64,000 bases of DNA, taken from NCBI GenBank assembly GCA_016708905.1, contig JADJEV010000005.1:682001-746000 (forward strand), read 5' to 3'. Positions 1-8,129 of the stretch are shown one piece after another. Positions within the stretch are counted from its first letter, which is position 1, and each line of letters opens with the position of its first letter. Source of the DNA: Candidatus Methylophosphatis roskildensis (GTDB lineage: Bacteria; Pseudomonadota; Gammaproteobacteria; Burkholderiales; Rhodocyclaceae). A program made the position numbers and the translations under genes. The notes under the pieces are model-generated. The model made no database searches. It saw only the letters and a list, made by a program, of their open reading frames with translations, and was not told the origin of the DNA.

Positions 1-126
1 GGCCTGTTCGACCCGGGCATCCGATCCCTTGAAGTCGAAGCGGTTGGCGACCTCCTTGTTGGCCTGATCGATCGCGTTGCGCAATTCGACCTGATCGACT
101 TCGGACACGATATCGAAAGACGGCAT
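1..126 (-). CDS. yajQ: YajQ family protein, N-terminal part only
   Basis: The gene runs off the left edge, so only the first 42 codons are present. The visible start, MPSFDIVSEVD, followed by a stretch rich in charged residues ending in NRFDFKGSD, is the typical beginning of the YajQ/UPF0234 family. Members are small nucleotide-binding proteins, and some bind cyclic di-GMP. A CAGGAG ribosome-binding site lies about 6 bases before the ATG. It is transcribed in the same direction as the genes that follow to the right, about 17 bp from the 52-aa ORF. The C-terminal half, which would confirm the fold, is outside the window. Confidence 0.88.
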   Translation of the reverse strand, partial: MPSFDIVSEVDQVELRNAIDQANKEVANRFDFKGSDARVEQA

Positions 127-143
127 GGAACTCTCCTGAGTTG

Positions 144-302
144 TCAGCGAAGCGGCGCGACACAACTATCGGATTGATAGTCCCAACGGCCACCGCCGTC
201 AACACAGCGGTCGACATCCCACCATTGGCGCAGCGCCGGATAGACCATCGCGGCGACGGCAAGCGCCAGGGCAATGACCATCGCCAGCGCCGCGGCCCGC
301 AT
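144..302 (-). CDS. 52-aa single-pass membrane peptide, unknown
   Basis: A short ORF of 52 codons lies between ppnP and the yajQ-like gene, 4 bp downstream of the ppnP stop. It starts MRAAALAMVIALALAVAAMV, which is a clear membrane-spanning or signal-anchor segment. A short soluble tail follows that contains two cysteines and the pattern DRCVDGGGRWDY. Such a tail after one helix resembles small periplasm-facing proteins. I do not recognise a family. The tight spacing to ppnP and the clean hydrophobic pattern make it a likely real gene. Confidence 0.6.
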   Translation of the reverse strand: MRAAALAMVIALALAVAAMVYPALRQWWDVDRCVDGGGRWDYQSDSCVAPLR

Positions 303-306
303 CGAA

Positions 307-618
307 TCAGCCGAAATGGCAGACGTAGTCGAGCAGTTCGAGCGTCTCGATGTCGAAAGTCGAGTTGCCCGGCACCCCGAACTGCTGCCCGGCGGCGTAA
401 GTCATCCAGTCGCTTTGCCCCTCGAGGCGGATGCGGCAGACGCCGGCCGTCAATTCCATGATCTCGGGCGCGCCGGTGGCAAACGTCAGGCTGGAGGGAA
501 AGATCACGCCGATGGTCTTCCTGCTTCCATCCGGAAAGATCACCGTATGGCTGACGCATTTTCCGTCGAAATAGACGTTGGCCTTCTTTACCACGCTTAC
601 ATTGTCGAATTGCGACAT
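307..618 (-). CDS. ppnP: Pyrimidine/purine nucleoside phosphorylase PpnP
   Basis: The product is a 103-aa cupin-fold protein of the PpnP (YaiE, UPF0345) family, which phosphorolyses several nucleosides to free base and ribose 1-phosphate in the cytosol. Family hallmarks seen here are VYFDGKCVSHTV near residue 17, the FPSSLTFATGAPEIMELTAG stretch and the end FDIETLELLDYVCHFG. Length fits the family (about 94-105 aa). I chose the ATG at 618 because the long upstream extension in the same frame has no homology and runs into the DUF2788 gene. It is followed 4 bp later by the 52-aa membrane peptide gene. Confidence 0.95.
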   Translation of the reverse strand: MSQFDNVSVVKKANVYFDGKCVSHTVIFPDGSRKTIGVIFPSSLTFATGAPEIMELTAGVCRIRLEGQSDWMTYAAGQQFGVPGNSTFDIETLELLDYVCHFG

Positions 619-641
619 GGGATCTCCGCTGCGGTCAGTGT

Positions 642-851
642 TCAAAGCCCCAGGAATTTCTGGATGATCGTCTTCGCCACGAAGCCGATCATGCCGAAGC
701 TCAGTACGAAGAACAGCACGATGGTGCCGAACTTGCCGGCCTTGGATTCCTTGGCGAGGTTCCAGATGATCAGCAGCATCCAGACCATCAGCACGGTCAG
801 GGACAAGGGCAGGCCGACGGCCTCGATTTCTTCCGGGGTGAATCCGAACAT
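642..851 (-). CDS. DUF2788 family small membrane protein
   Basis: The 69-aa product has two hydrophobic helices (about residues 14-32 and 43-61) separated by a basic loop NLAKESKAGK, and ends IIQKFLGL. The MFGFTPEEIEAVGL start and overall pattern match the DUF2788 family, found mainly in beta- and gammaproteobacteria. Function is unknown and it should sit in the inner membrane. It is 23 bp upstream of ppnP on the same strand, so the two may be co-transcribed. The 274 bp to its right is shared with the divergent uspA promoter. Confidence 0.82.
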   Translation of the reverse strand: MFGFTPEEIEAVGLPLSLTVLMVWMLLIIWNLAKESKAGKFGTIVLFFVLSFGMIGFVAKTIIQKFLGL

Positions 852-1052
852 GGGCGAGCAATGGGATGGTTACTGCATCCGCGAAAGTATCGTGAACCGC
901 CCCGCCGGTGGCTGATCCAGAGCAAGAAAGCGCATCACGGTCACAAATTCGGCATGCCGACCATGACTGCCCCGATCCGTGGCGAAAGCCGCGCCGCAAG
1001 CCGGCAACCCGCAGGATACGAGCGCCAGCACGTCAGGCGGCGGCGAATCACG

Positions 1053-1096
1053 TTGATCTGGGTCAATCGGGGTCGCGTCTGTGCGCCTACTATGAT
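1053..1096 (+). promoter_or_regulatory. FNR/Anr box and -10 element of uspA
   Basis: TTGATCTGGGTCAA at 1053-1066 differs from the FNR/Anr consensus TTGAT-N4-ATCAA at one position. A good -10 hexamer TATGAT lies at 1091-1096, so the box is centred roughly -42 to -44 from the expected start near 1102, as in class II FNR promoters. The box is 60 bp before the uspA start codon. This is a sequence match, and the regulation itself is inferred. Confidence 0.8.
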
Positions 1097-1125
1097 GAGG
1101 GGGAAACCCGCACAGGAGACGGATG

Positions 1126-1569
1126 ATGTTCAAACATATTCTCGTTCCGACCGACGGATCCACGCTTTCTAGCGACACCGCGTTGCGCGCGGTGGACTTC
1201 GCCAAGGCCATCGGCGCCAAGGTGACGTTCTTTTATGCGCAGCCGGACTATCCGGCGCAGTTCTTCGGCGAAGGCGCGCTGATCGATCCGACCACGCCGC
1301 AACAGTTCGCCAAGGCGGCGGAGGCCGCCGCCACCGAAATCCTGCAGAAGTGCGAAGACATGGCCAGGCAAGGCGGTGTCGAGTACGGCACGGCCACCGA
1401 GCCGAGCGACCTTCCCTACGAAGCGATCATCGATGTCGCGCAAAAGCACGCTTGCGACATGATCTTCATGGCCTCGCACGGGCGCCGCGGTCTGACCGGC
1501 TTGCTGCTCGGCTCGGAGACGCAAAAGGTGCTGACCCATTCGAAGATTCCGGTGCTCGTCTATCGCTGA
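1126..1569 (+). CDS. uspA: Universal stress protein UspA family
   Basis: The product is a 147-aa single-domain cytosolic Usp protein. It opens with FKHILVPTDGSTLSSDTALR and ends with the nucleotide-binding motif SHGRRGLTGLLLGSETQKVL, close to the G-2x-G-9x-G(S/T) pattern of ATP-binding Usp proteins (the first glycine is alanine here). Two ATGs are adjacent. The one at 1126 is 7 bases after AGGAG, so it is preferred over 1123. An FNR-type box and -10 element lie just upstream, in line with anaerobically induced Usp proteins of pseudomonads. Its 3' end faces a palindromic intergenic repeat. Confidence 0.95.
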   Translation: MFKHILVPTDGSTLSSDTALRAVDFAKAIGAKVTFFYAQPDYPAQFFGEGALIDPTTPQQFAKAAEAAATEILQKCEDMARQGGVEYGTATEPSDLPYEAIIDVAQKHACDMIFMASHGRRGLTGLLLGSETQKVLTHSKIPVLVYR

Positions 1570-1620
1570 GCCGCGACCCGCAGTCCGCCGGGCCGCCGAT
1601 TTTTTCGTGCATCGCCAGAT

Positions 1621-1717
1621 GCCGTATGGATAGGCGGTCTACGCATGTATGCGCCGGAAAGGCGCATGGATATTGGGCTGTAGCTGTGGTAGTCTGTAGA
1701 TCGCCATTCCATGCGGC
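1621..1717. repeat. Palindromic intergenic repeat, copy A (full length)
   Basis: The outer arms are 1621-1642 (begins GCCGTATGGATAGGCGG) and 1696-1717 (begins GTAGATCGCCATTCCATG). They are inverted repeats of 22 bases with about 4 mismatches. Inside lies a second perfect palindrome, ATGCGCC-GGAAA-GGCGCAT (1649-1667). The element fills the gap between the convergent uspA and DUF2237 genes and related pieces occur at four other places in the window. It could act as a two-way terminator. Confidence 0.75.
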
Positions 1718-1729
1718 TTGCAGGGCATC

Positions 1730-2116
1730 TCAATTGAGATCGAGTGCGTGGGCTTTCAGGTCGGCCAGCGAGACGATTTCGAGTGCGGATTCGTGAGTGG
1801 CGGCAAGGACCACCGGCGGTGCGACGCCGGCCGCCAATGCCTCCTGCCAGCGGGCCGCGCATAGACACCACTGATCACCGGCCTCGAGTCCCGGGAATTC
1901 CGCCTCCGGCACGGCTGTCGTCAAGTCATTGCCGCGCGACTTCGAATAGGCGAGAAAGACGTCGGTCATGCGCGCGCAGACCACGTGTCGGCCGAAATCC
2001 TCCGGCCCGGTTTCGCAGCGGCCGTCACGATAGAAGCCGGTCAGCGGGTCGATGCAGCAAGCCGAGAGTGCGCCGCCCAGCACGTTGCGCGAAATGCCGT
2101 CACCCCCGCGGTCCAT
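1730..2116 (-). CDS. DUF2237 family protein
   Basis: The 128-aa product matches the DUF2237 family of small Cys-containing soluble proteins of unknown function. Recognisable pieces are SRNVLGGALSACCIDPLTGF near the N terminus, GPEDFGRHVVCARMTDVFLA in the middle and GDQWCLCAARWQEALAAGVA followed by PPVVLAATHESALEIV at the end. Several conserved cysteines suggest metal or redox chemistry, but this is not shown. The ATG at 2116 has GGAGGG about 7 bases upstream, so it is chosen over the upstream one at 2140. The stop lies just inside the edge of the palindromic repeat region. Confidence 0.9.
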   Translation of the reverse strand: MDRGGDGISRNVLGGALSACCIDPLTGFYRDGRCETGPEDFGRHVVCARMTDVFLAYSKSRGNDLTTAVPEAEFPGLEAGDQWCLCAARWQEALAAGVAPPVVLAATHESALEIVSLADLKAHALDLN

Positions 2117-2239
2117 TGTCCGCCCTCCACTCGGTTCCACGCACGCCGCGATTCACGATACCGGCCGTCGACACGGCACCAACTTCTGTCGATGTCGCAG
2201 CCGTGCAGGCCCAATCGCGCGAGCATATCGCCACCGGCA

Positions 2240-2536
2240 TCAGGTGCAGCAGCCGGGCTCTTCGCGCTTCGGACAGCCGTCGGGTCGTTCGGTCGGTACC
2301 AGCGGGCAACGATTGATTTCCGCTGCGGTTCGCTGGAAAAAACACGTCGTCATGCTCGAAGCCGCACACAGCGCCCAGAAGGCGAAGAAGCCGATCGAGT
2401 AGGTCGCTAGCCGGGAGAGATGGACGGGCTGGCCAAAGAAATAGAGTTCCTGCGGATCGATCACGGTGAAGAACAGGATCTCGGCGATCCCGGCGACGAT
2501 GAAGGACGGCCACAGAACTTGAATCAATCGCTGCAT
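2240..2536 (-). CDS. Small membrane protein with Cys-rich tail
   Basis: The 98-aa product has two predicted membrane helices (about residues 6-24 and 43-65) and a hydrophilic tail with four cysteines ending GCPKREEPGCCT. A similar small protein is common next to cco accessory genes in betaproteobacteria, but I cannot name a family. It follows ccoG, ccoH and the DUF3149 gene on the same strand, 109 bp after the last. AAGGGAG precedes the ATG at a good distance. The paired cysteines could hold a metal or be lipid-facing, and this is only a guess from composition. Confidence 0.65.
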   Translation of the reverse strand: MQRLIQVLWPSFIVAGIAEILFFTVIDPQELYFFGQPVHLSRLATYSIGFFAFWALCAASSMTTCFFQRTAAEINRCPLVPTERPDGCPKREEPGCCT

Positions 2537-2645
2537 GGTGGATACTCCCTTGGCGAAGCCCGCGCGTCTCGGAGCTTGCGGATGAATCTACTGCGCGGGC
2601 GGTCTGCGTCGTTGCTCGCTCGCGCCTGGCACCCCGTCCCGCCCG

Positions 2646-2804
2646 CTACGATTTCTTCACAAAATCTGACCTGGCGTTGCGTTCGTCTTCGGCCATCTTC
2701 TTCATCGCATAGCGCGCCAGCCAGACGGCCATGGCGATGATGAAACAGATGGTAAACAAACTCAACAGTCCGATATCGGATTTGAACAACAGATCCCAAG
2801 CCAT
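2646..2804 (-). CDS. DUF3149 domain microprotein (cbb3-associated)
   Basis: A 52-codon gene starts MAWDLLFKSDIGLLSLFTIC, has one membrane helix (about residues 12-33) and a basic/acidic tail RYAMKKMAEDERNARSDF. This is the DUF3149 pattern: one-helix proteins of about 50 residues, usually found beside cbb3 oxidase assembly genes. It begins 9 bp after the ccoH stop, so it is almost surely in the same transcript. It may be a small subunit or an assembly helper of the oxidase in the inner membrane. That role is inferred from position only. Confidence 0.82.
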   Translation of the reverse strand: MAWDLLFKSDIGLLSLFTICFIIAMAVWLARYAMKKMAEDERNARSDFVKKS

Positions 2805-2813
2805 GGTAACTCC

Positions 2814-3356
2814 CTAGTCGACGGATTGGAAAGGCGCTGCGGAAAGCCTGATCTCTCTGTCTTCGGGGAAGTGCGCGGCCGCGTCCAGTCGCCAGGTCGC
2901 CTGCTCGTCTTCGATCGATACGGTCCAGCGGCCCGGCGGCAGCGGTTCGAATCGACCCCGCCAGTCGGGGCCGTCTCGTTCCAGCAGCAGGGCGCGGTCG
3001 AGACCGGCGCGGGTCGGGTGGGAGAACACCACGCGCAATCGCCCCGGCAACTGCGCGCCCGCGCGGCCGGTCAGCGAAACCGCGATCTCGCTGGCGGAAA
3101 AACGCATCATGCCATTCAGATCCAGCGCCGAGGCGCGCTCGCTGCGCGCGAGCTGCTTGTTGATGCCGAGGCCCTGCTTGTAGTAATCGTCGGCGACCAG
3201 CCCATCACTGGTGCTGACGGCCAGCCACAAGGTGACACCGCCGGCGATCACCGTGGTAGTCAGCATGCCGATGAATATCCACGGCCATGGATGGCGATAC
3301 CAGGCCGGGTAAGCCACTGCGGTTCGCGAATTCATCGCCTCTTTGTCCGCGCTCAT
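2814..3356 (-). CDS. ccoH: FixH/CcoH family cbb3 oxidase assembly protein
   Basis: The 180-aa product has a cytosolic N terminus, one membrane helix at about residues 28-47 (WIFIGMLTTTVIAGGVTLWL) and a periplasmic beta-rich domain, as in FixH/CcoH, which helps assemble the cbb3 cytochrome oxidase. The stretch VADDYYKQGLGINKQLARSE just after the helix is a family signature. The start codon overlaps the ccoG stop by 4 bp (ATGA), which indicates translational coupling. A downstream methionine at residue 8 could also serve as start. Confidence 0.9.
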   Translation of the reverse strand: MSADKEAMNSRTAVAYPAWYRHPWPWIFIGMLTTTVIAGGVTLWLAVSTSDGLVADDYYKQGLGINKQLARSERASALDLNGMMRFSASEIAVSLTGRAGAQLPGRLRVVFSHPTRAGLDRALLLERDGPDWRGRFEPLPPGRWTVSIEDEQATWRLDAAAHFPEDREIRLSAAPFQSVD

Positions 3357-4780
3357 GGCAGCAGGAAGCTGGCCTTTTCGCGGACGAACACGTCTTGATG
3401 TTCAGTCGCCTTCACCTCGAAGAAGATCGGGTGCGAGCCATGGCCGGCTGAGTCGCCCGGTGCGACGACCCGCGCAATCACGCTCCGGGTGCTTGCGGGT
3501 GGCACCTCGACCATGCGATCCGAGGCGAGATCGATCTTGTCCAGCCCGGACACGCCGAGCGCGAAACGCCGGGTTTCCTCGGCGGTATTGGTCACCTGCA
3601 GGCGGAACACGTTCTCGATCTTGCCGTCTTCCACTTCGCGGGCCAACGTGGCGCGGTCGCGAATCACGTCCACCCGCAGCGGGATTCGCGTCGTCAGACC
3701 ATAGATGAAGCCCACGACCACCACGCTGAGGATGGAGGTGTAGACCAGGGTGCGCGGACGCATCAGGTGGCGGAGGATTTCCCGGCGGCCCCAGTGCTCC
3801 TTGATCGCGTTCTCGGTCGAGTAGCGGATCAGGCCCTTCGGGTAGGACATCTTGTCCATCACCTGATCGCAGGCGTCGATACAGGCGGCGCAGCCGATGC
3901 ACTCATACTGGAGGCCGTCGCGGATGTCGATGCCGGTCGGACAGACCTGCACGCAGATGCCGCAATCGACACAGTCGCCAAGGCCCGCTGCCTTGTAGTC
4001 GAGCCGCTTGTTGCGCGCACCGCGTGGTTGGCCACGCTCGGTATCATAGGTGATGGTCAGGGTATCGGGATCGAACATCACACCCTGGAAGCGCGCGTAC
4101 GGGCACATGTACTTGCACACCTGTTCGCGCATGAAGCCCGCATTGCCGTAGGTGGCGAAGCCGTAGAACAGAATCCAGAAGGTCTCCCACGGCCCGAGCG
4201 TCCAGTTCCCGACCGCGCCGGCAAGTTCCCTGATCGGCGTGAAGTAGCCGACGAAGGTGAAGCCGGTCCACAACCCCACCGCAATCCAGGCGGCATGCTT
4301 GGTCGCCTTGATGCGAAACTTGCGCGCGCTCTTCGGCTGTTGGTCGAGCTTCATGCGCTTGGGCCGGTCACCTTCGATCTTCTCTTCGATCCACATGAAG
4401 ATTTCGGTGTAGACCGTCTGCGGGCAGGCATAGCCGCACCACAGACGCCCGGCGACGGCAGTGAACAGGAACAGCGAAAACGCCGAAATCAGCAGGATCA
4501 GGGTGAGAAAGAAAACGTCCTGCGGCCAGAAGACCCAGCCGAAGATGTAGAACTTGCGCTCGACCAAGTGGAACAACACGGCCTGGCGTCCGTTCCAGTC
4601 GAACCAGCACAAGCCGTAGAAGACCGCCTGGGTGATCCAGACCAGCGCCCAGCGCCAAGTCGCGAAGCGGCCGCTGACCGCGCGCGGGTAGATCCGCTGG
4701 CGGACTGCATAGAGCGTGTCCTCCTGCTCCTGAACGACGGGAATGATCTTCGCTGCGGACAGCGGGGCGGGATCGTTCAT
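3353..4780 (-). CDS. ccoG: Cytochrome c oxidase accessory protein CcoG (FixG/RdxA)
   Basis: The 475-aa product is a membrane-bound bis-[4Fe-4S] protein implicated in copper handling for cbb3 oxidase assembly. It shows several N-terminal membrane helices with the conserved CGYACPQTVYTEIFMWIEE segment near residue 110, then two ferredoxin clusters in CVDCGICVQVCPTGID and CIGCAACIDACDQVMDK (about residues 268-310), then a further helix and a periplasmic Ig-like C-terminal domain. It is first in a ccoG-ccoH-DUF3149 group and is separated from ccoP by a rho-independent terminator, so it probably has its own promoter in the short gap at 4781-4820. Confidence 0.96.
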   Translation of the reverse strand: MNDPAPLSAAKIIPVVQEQEDTLYAVRQRIYPRAVSGRFATWRWALVWITQAVFYGLCWFDWNGRQAVLFHLVERKFYIFGWVFWPQDVFFLTLILLISAFSLFLFTAVAGRLWCGYACPQTVYTEIFMWIEEKIEGDRPKRMKLDQQPKSARKFRIKATKHAAWIAVGLWTGFTFVGYFTPIRELAGAVGNWTLGPWETFWILFYGFATYGNAGFMREQVCKYMCPYARFQGVMFDPDTLTITYDTERGQPRGARNKRLDYKAAGLGDCVDCGICVQVCPTGIDIRDGLQYECIGCAACIDACDQVMDKMSYPKGLIRYSTENAIKEHWGRREILRHLMRPRTLVYTSILSVVVVGFIYGLTTRIPLRVDVIRDRATLAREVEDGKIENVFRLQVTNTAEETRRFALGVSGLDKIDLASDRMVEVPPASTRSVIARVVAPGDSAGHGSHPIFFEVKATEHQDVFVREKASFLLP

Positions 4781-4816
4781 GATGTCACAATATCAGAAAC
4801 TACTAATGGGGTCGAG

Positions 4817-4848
4817 AAAAAACCCCGGGGCAGCACCCCCGGGGTTTG
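4817..4848 (-). terminator. Rho-independent terminator after ccoNOQP
   Basis: On the minus strand a GC-rich stem (AAACCCCGGGGG, loop, CCCCGGGGTTTTTT) ends in a run of six T. It begins about 18 bp after the ccoP stop and ends the ccoNOQP transcript before ccoG. Confidence 0.9.
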
Positions 4849-4865
4849 TTCGCGTTCTATCGTTG

Positions 4866-5789
4866 TTATTTTGCGCCGCTGGAGAGCCCGAGTACGTAAG
4901 CCGACAGCAGGTGGACCTTGGCATCACCGAGAAATTCCTCGAATGCCGGCATGCGATTGCTGCGGCCACCGGTCACGGTCTCCGCGATGGTCGCCTCGGA
5001 CGAACCGTACAGCCACACCTTGTCGGTCAGGTTCGGTGCGCCCAGTGCAAACATCCCTTTACCCTCGGGACCGTGGCAGGCGGCGCAGTTCTGGGCAAAC
5101 ACATCCTTGCCGCGCTGCGCGCGCAAGCCGTCGTTGGCCAGACCGGAGAGCGAGCGCACGTAGTTCGCGACGTCCTTGATGGTATCGGCACCGAGGTGGC
5201 CGAACGGCGGCATCACGCCGTTGCGACCGCCCGTGATCGTGGTCTTGATCACCTCGGGCTCGCCGCCGTAGAGCCAGTCGCTGTCGGTCAGATTGGGGAA
5301 GCCCTTGGCGCCCTGCGCGGCCGAACCGTGGCACTGCGCGCAATAGGTGAGGAACAGACGTTCGCCCATCGCCCTGGCCTCGGGATCGGCAGCGACGGCC
5401 TTGAGATCCATCTTGGCGTACTTCTCGAAGATCGGGCCGTACTTCTGATCGGCCGCCCGCATCTCCTTGTAGTATTGCCCGTCTTTCTCGCCGGGTGCGC
5501 TCTCGACCGAACTCCACTTGAAGACGCCGGCATTGTTGCCGAAGCCCGGGTAGACAGCGAGGTAGACGACCGAAAAAACGATCGTGATCCAGAACAGCCA
5601 CATCCACCAACTGGGCAGCGGATTGTTGTACTCGGCCAGATCCTCGTCCCAGACGTTGCCGTGGGTTTCGACCGGGCCCGATTCTTTCTTGATCGTGTTG
5701 GCGTAGAGGATGTACGCGCAGAACAGGATCGACAGCGCGGTCAGCCCCTGAACGTAAATGCTCCAGAATCCACTGTCAAAGTCACTCAT
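4866..5789 (-). CDS. ccoP: cbb3-type cytochrome c oxidase subunit III, CcoP
   Basis: The 307-aa product is the di-heme c subunit that passes electrons to the CcoNO core. It has an N-terminal helix (about residues 9-25), the signature WDEDLAEYNNPLPSWWMWLF, a second helix, and two cytochrome c domains with CAQCHGSAAQGAKGFPNLTD and CAACHGPEGKGM heme sites. The start MSDFDSGFW at 5789 is preceded by AGGAAAGG and overlaps the ccoQ stop by 4 bp. The longer in-frame extension upstream is not family-like. A terminator follows at once. Confidence 0.97.
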   Translation of the reverse strand: MSDFDSGFWSIYVQGLTALSILFCAYILYANTIKKESGPVETHGNVWDEDLAEYNNPLPSWWMWLFWITIVFSVVYLAVYPGFGNNAGVFKWSSVESAPGEKDGQYYKEMRAADQKYGPIFEKYAKMDLKAVAADPEARAMGERLFLTYCAQCHGSAAQGAKGFPNLTDSDWLYGGEPEVIKTTITGGRNGVMPPFGHLGADTIKDVANYVRSLSGLANDGLRAQRGKDVFAQNCAACHGPEGKGMFALGAPNLTDKVWLYGSSEATIAETVTGGRSNRMPAFEEFLGDAKVHLLSAYVLGLSSGAK

Positions 5790-5974
5790 GATGCCTTTCC
5801 TTGAGTTGTCTCGCTGCCCGCGCGGGAGGCGGGCAGTTCGTCTTCGGCGAACGGAAGATTGGCCGCCTCGTCGAAACGCGCCTTGTTGCGACCGCTGTAG
5901 GCCCACAGGGCAATGCCGATGAAGCTGGCGAAGCACAGCACCGTCAGTATCGAACGTGCGTCGTTGATATCCAT
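5786..5974 (-). CDS. ccoQ: cbb3 oxidase subunit CcoQ
   Basis: The 62-aa product has one membrane helix (about residues 9-26, TVLCFASFIGIALWAYSG) followed by NKARFDEAANLPFAEDE, the typical CcoQ/FixQ tail. CcoQ stabilises the cbb3 complex. The gene lies between ccoO and ccoP in the usual order and overlaps ccoP by 4 bp. The tail is slightly longer than usual and ends in a Ser/Thr-rich stretch. Confidence 0.93.
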   Translation of the reverse strand: MDINDARSILTVLCFASFIGIALWAYSGRNKARFDEAANLPFAEDELPASRAGSETTQGKAS

Positions 5975-5991
5975 TCTTGCCTCCGCCGCGG

Positions 5992-6609
5992 CTACTTGAC
6001 GCTCTTGAGTTGGGTACCCATGCCCTGCAGGTAGGCGATCAACACCTCGATTTCCGTCTTGCCCTCGAGCGCCTTCTTCGCCCCGGCGATCTCCTCGGCG
6101 CTGTAGGGCACACCGACCTTGGTCAGCGCGGTCATCTTGGCTTCGATGTCGCCGGCGTAGACCGGACGGTCGAGCCAGTAGTAGGCGGGCATGTTGGACT
6201 CCGGCACCACGTCGCGCGGATTGAGCAGATGCACGCGGTGCCACTGGTCGGAATAGCGCTCGCCGACCCGGGCCAGATCCGGACCGGTGCGCTTGGAGCC
6301 CCACTGGAACGGGTGGTCATAGACGAACTCGCCGGCCACCGAATAGTGGCCGTAGCGTTCGGTCTCGGCACGGAACGGTCGAATCATCTGCGAGTGGCAG
6401 TTGTAGCAGCCTTCGCGGATGTAGATGTCGCGTCCGGCCAAGCGTACCGGATCGTAAGGCTTGAGGCCCGCGACCGGGGTGGTGGTCGACTTCTGGAAGA
6501 ACAGCGGAACGATTTCGACCAGGCCGCCGATGGCAACCGTGACGATGATCAGGATGATCATCCAGCCGACGTTCTTCTCGATGAACTCGTGTTTATTTGG
6601 TCCAGCCAT
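5992..6609 (-). CDS. ccoO: cbb3-type cytochrome c oxidase subunit II, CcoO
   Basis: The 205-aa product is the mono-heme c subunit of the cbb3 oxidase. It has one N-terminal membrane helix (about residues 14-33) and a periplasmic cytochrome domain with the heme site REGCYNCHSQMIRPFRAETE near residue 70. Conserved features are GHYSVAGEFVYDHPFQWGSK and RTGPDLARVGERYSDQWH. It starts 13 bp after ccoN on the same strand. Confidence 0.97.
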   Translation of the reverse strand: MAGPNKHEFIEKNVGWMIILIIVTVAIGGLVEIVPLFFQKSTTTPVAGLKPYDPVRLAGRDIYIREGCYNCHSQMIRPFRAETERYGHYSVAGEFVYDHPFQWGSKRTGPDLARVGERYSDQWHRVHLLNPRDVVPESNMPAYYWLDRPVYAGDIEAKMTALTKVGVPYSAEEIAGAKKALEGKTEIEVLIAYLQGMGTQLKSVK

Positions 6610-6622
6610 GATTCGCTCCTGT

Positions 6623-8056
6623 TCAGGCGGCTTGCGCGGCGATTGGCGCTAGCACCGGTGCGTCATACGCCTTCCTGCCGGCAATCGTCTTGAGCACGTT
6701 GTAGAGCATGATCCCCATGCCCGCGAGGAACATGACGCCGCCGAGCAGACGGATCGAATAGAAGGGATAGGTCGCCTTGACCGACTCGACGAACGAATAG
6801 GTCAGCGTGCCGTCCGGATTGGTGGCGCGCCACATCAGCCCTTGCATCACCCCGGCAATCCACATTGCGGCGATGTAGAGCACGACGCCCAGCGTGGCGA
6901 TCCAGAAGTGCAGCGTGATCAGCTTGGTGCTGAACATCTCCTTCTGACCGAACAGGCGCGGAATCAGGTAGTAGATCGAACCGATCGAGATCATCGCCAC
7001 CCAGCCCAGCGCACCGGAATGGACGTGACCCACGGTCCAGTCGGTGTAATGCGACAGCGCGTTCACCGTCTTGATCGACATCATCGGGCCCTCGAAGGTC
7101 GACATGCCGTAGAACGACAGCGAGGTGATGAGGAACTTCAGGATCGGATCGGTGCGCAGTTTGTGCCAGGCACCGGACAGCGTCATGATGCCGTTGATCA
7201 TGCCGCCCCAGGACGGCGCCAGCAGGATCAGCGAGAAGATCATGCCGACGGACTGGGTCCAGTCGGGCAAGGCAGTGTAATGCAGATGGTGCGGACCCGC
7301 CCACATGTAGGTGAAGATCAGTGCCCAGAAGTGCACCACCGACAAGCGATACGAATATACCGGGCGCTCGGCCTGCTTGGGCACGAAGTAGTACATCATG
7401 CCGAGGAAGCCGGCGGTCAGGAAGAAGCCCACTGCGTTGTGACCGTACCACCACTGGACCATCGCGTCCTGCACGCCGGCATAGGCCGAGTAGGACTTCA
7501 TGGGCCAGAAGCTGACCGGAATCTCGGCACTATTGACCAGGTGCAGCAGGGCAACGGTGAGTATGTAGGCGCCGAAGAACCAATTCGCCACGTAGATGTG
7601 CGGCGTCTTGCGCTTGGCGATGGTGCCGAAGAAGTTGATCGCATAGGCCACCCAGACCAGGGTGATCAGGATGTCGATCGGCCATTCGAGTTCCGCATAT
7701 TCCTTTGCTGCGGTATATCCCAGCGGCAGGGTGATCGCGGCCAGCACGATGACCACTTGCCATCCCCAGAAGGTGAAGGCAGCCAGGGCATCCGAAAACA
7801 GCCGCACGTGGCAGGTACGCTGTACCACGTAATACGACGTGGCGAACAGCGCGGAGCCACCGAACGCGAAGATCACGGCGTTGGTATGCAGCGGACGCAA
7901 CCTGCCGTACGACAACCACTCCACGAAGTTGAGCTCGGGCCAGACGAGCTGGGCGGCGATGATCACGCCGACCAGCATGCCTACGATCCCCCAGATCACC
8001 GTCATGACGGAGAACTGGCGCACGACTTTGTAGTTATATGTCGCTTGCGTTGACAT
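6623..8056 (-). CDS. ccoN: cbb3-type cytochrome c oxidase subunit I, CcoN
   Basis: The 477-aa product is the catalytic heme b/heme b3-CuB subunit, with about 12 membrane helices. Conserved histidine regions are visible: RPLHTNAVIFAFGGSALFA, WWYGHNAVGFFLTAGFLGMM, TYMWAGPHHLHYTALPDW and HYTDWTVGHVHSGALGWVAM. It reduces oxygen with high affinity under microaerobic conditions. It is first in ccoNOQP. A perfect FNR box with a -10 element lies about 80-110 bp upstream, so expression should rise at low oxygen. Confidence 0.98.
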   Translation of the reverse strand: MSTQATYNYKVVRQFSVMTVIWGIVGMLVGVIIAAQLVWPELNFVEWLSYGRLRPLHTNAVIFAFGGSALFATSYYVVQRTCHVRLFSDALAAFTFWGWQVVIVLAAITLPLGYTAAKEYAELEWPIDILITLVWVAYAINFFGTIAKRKTPHIYVANWFFGAYILTVALLHLVNSAEIPVSFWPMKSYSAYAGVQDAMVQWWYGHNAVGFFLTAGFLGMMYYFVPKQAERPVYSYRLSVVHFWALIFTYMWAGPHHLHYTALPDWTQSVGMIFSLILLAPSWGGMINGIMTLSGAWHKLRTDPILKFLITSLSFYGMSTFEGPMMSIKTVNALSHYTDWTVGHVHSGALGWVAMISIGSIYYLIPRLFGQKEMFSTKLITLHFWIATLGVVLYIAAMWIAGVMQGLMWRATNPDGTLTYSFVESVKATYPFYSIRLLGGVMFLAGMGIMLYNVLKTIAGRKAYDAPVLAPIAAQAA

Positions 8057-8129
8057 GTGGAATCACCTCTTTCTTGGACGAACCGGGAACCCTGTACGCT
8101 TGCTTGCCAAGCGACATCGATGTTTCGGG

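Noticed and set aside
1572..1730. Insertion sequence remnant between uspA and the DUF2237 gene
   Set aside because: The inverted repeats are there, but there is no transposase fragment and no target-site duplication that I can see; a palindromic intergenic repeat explains it better.
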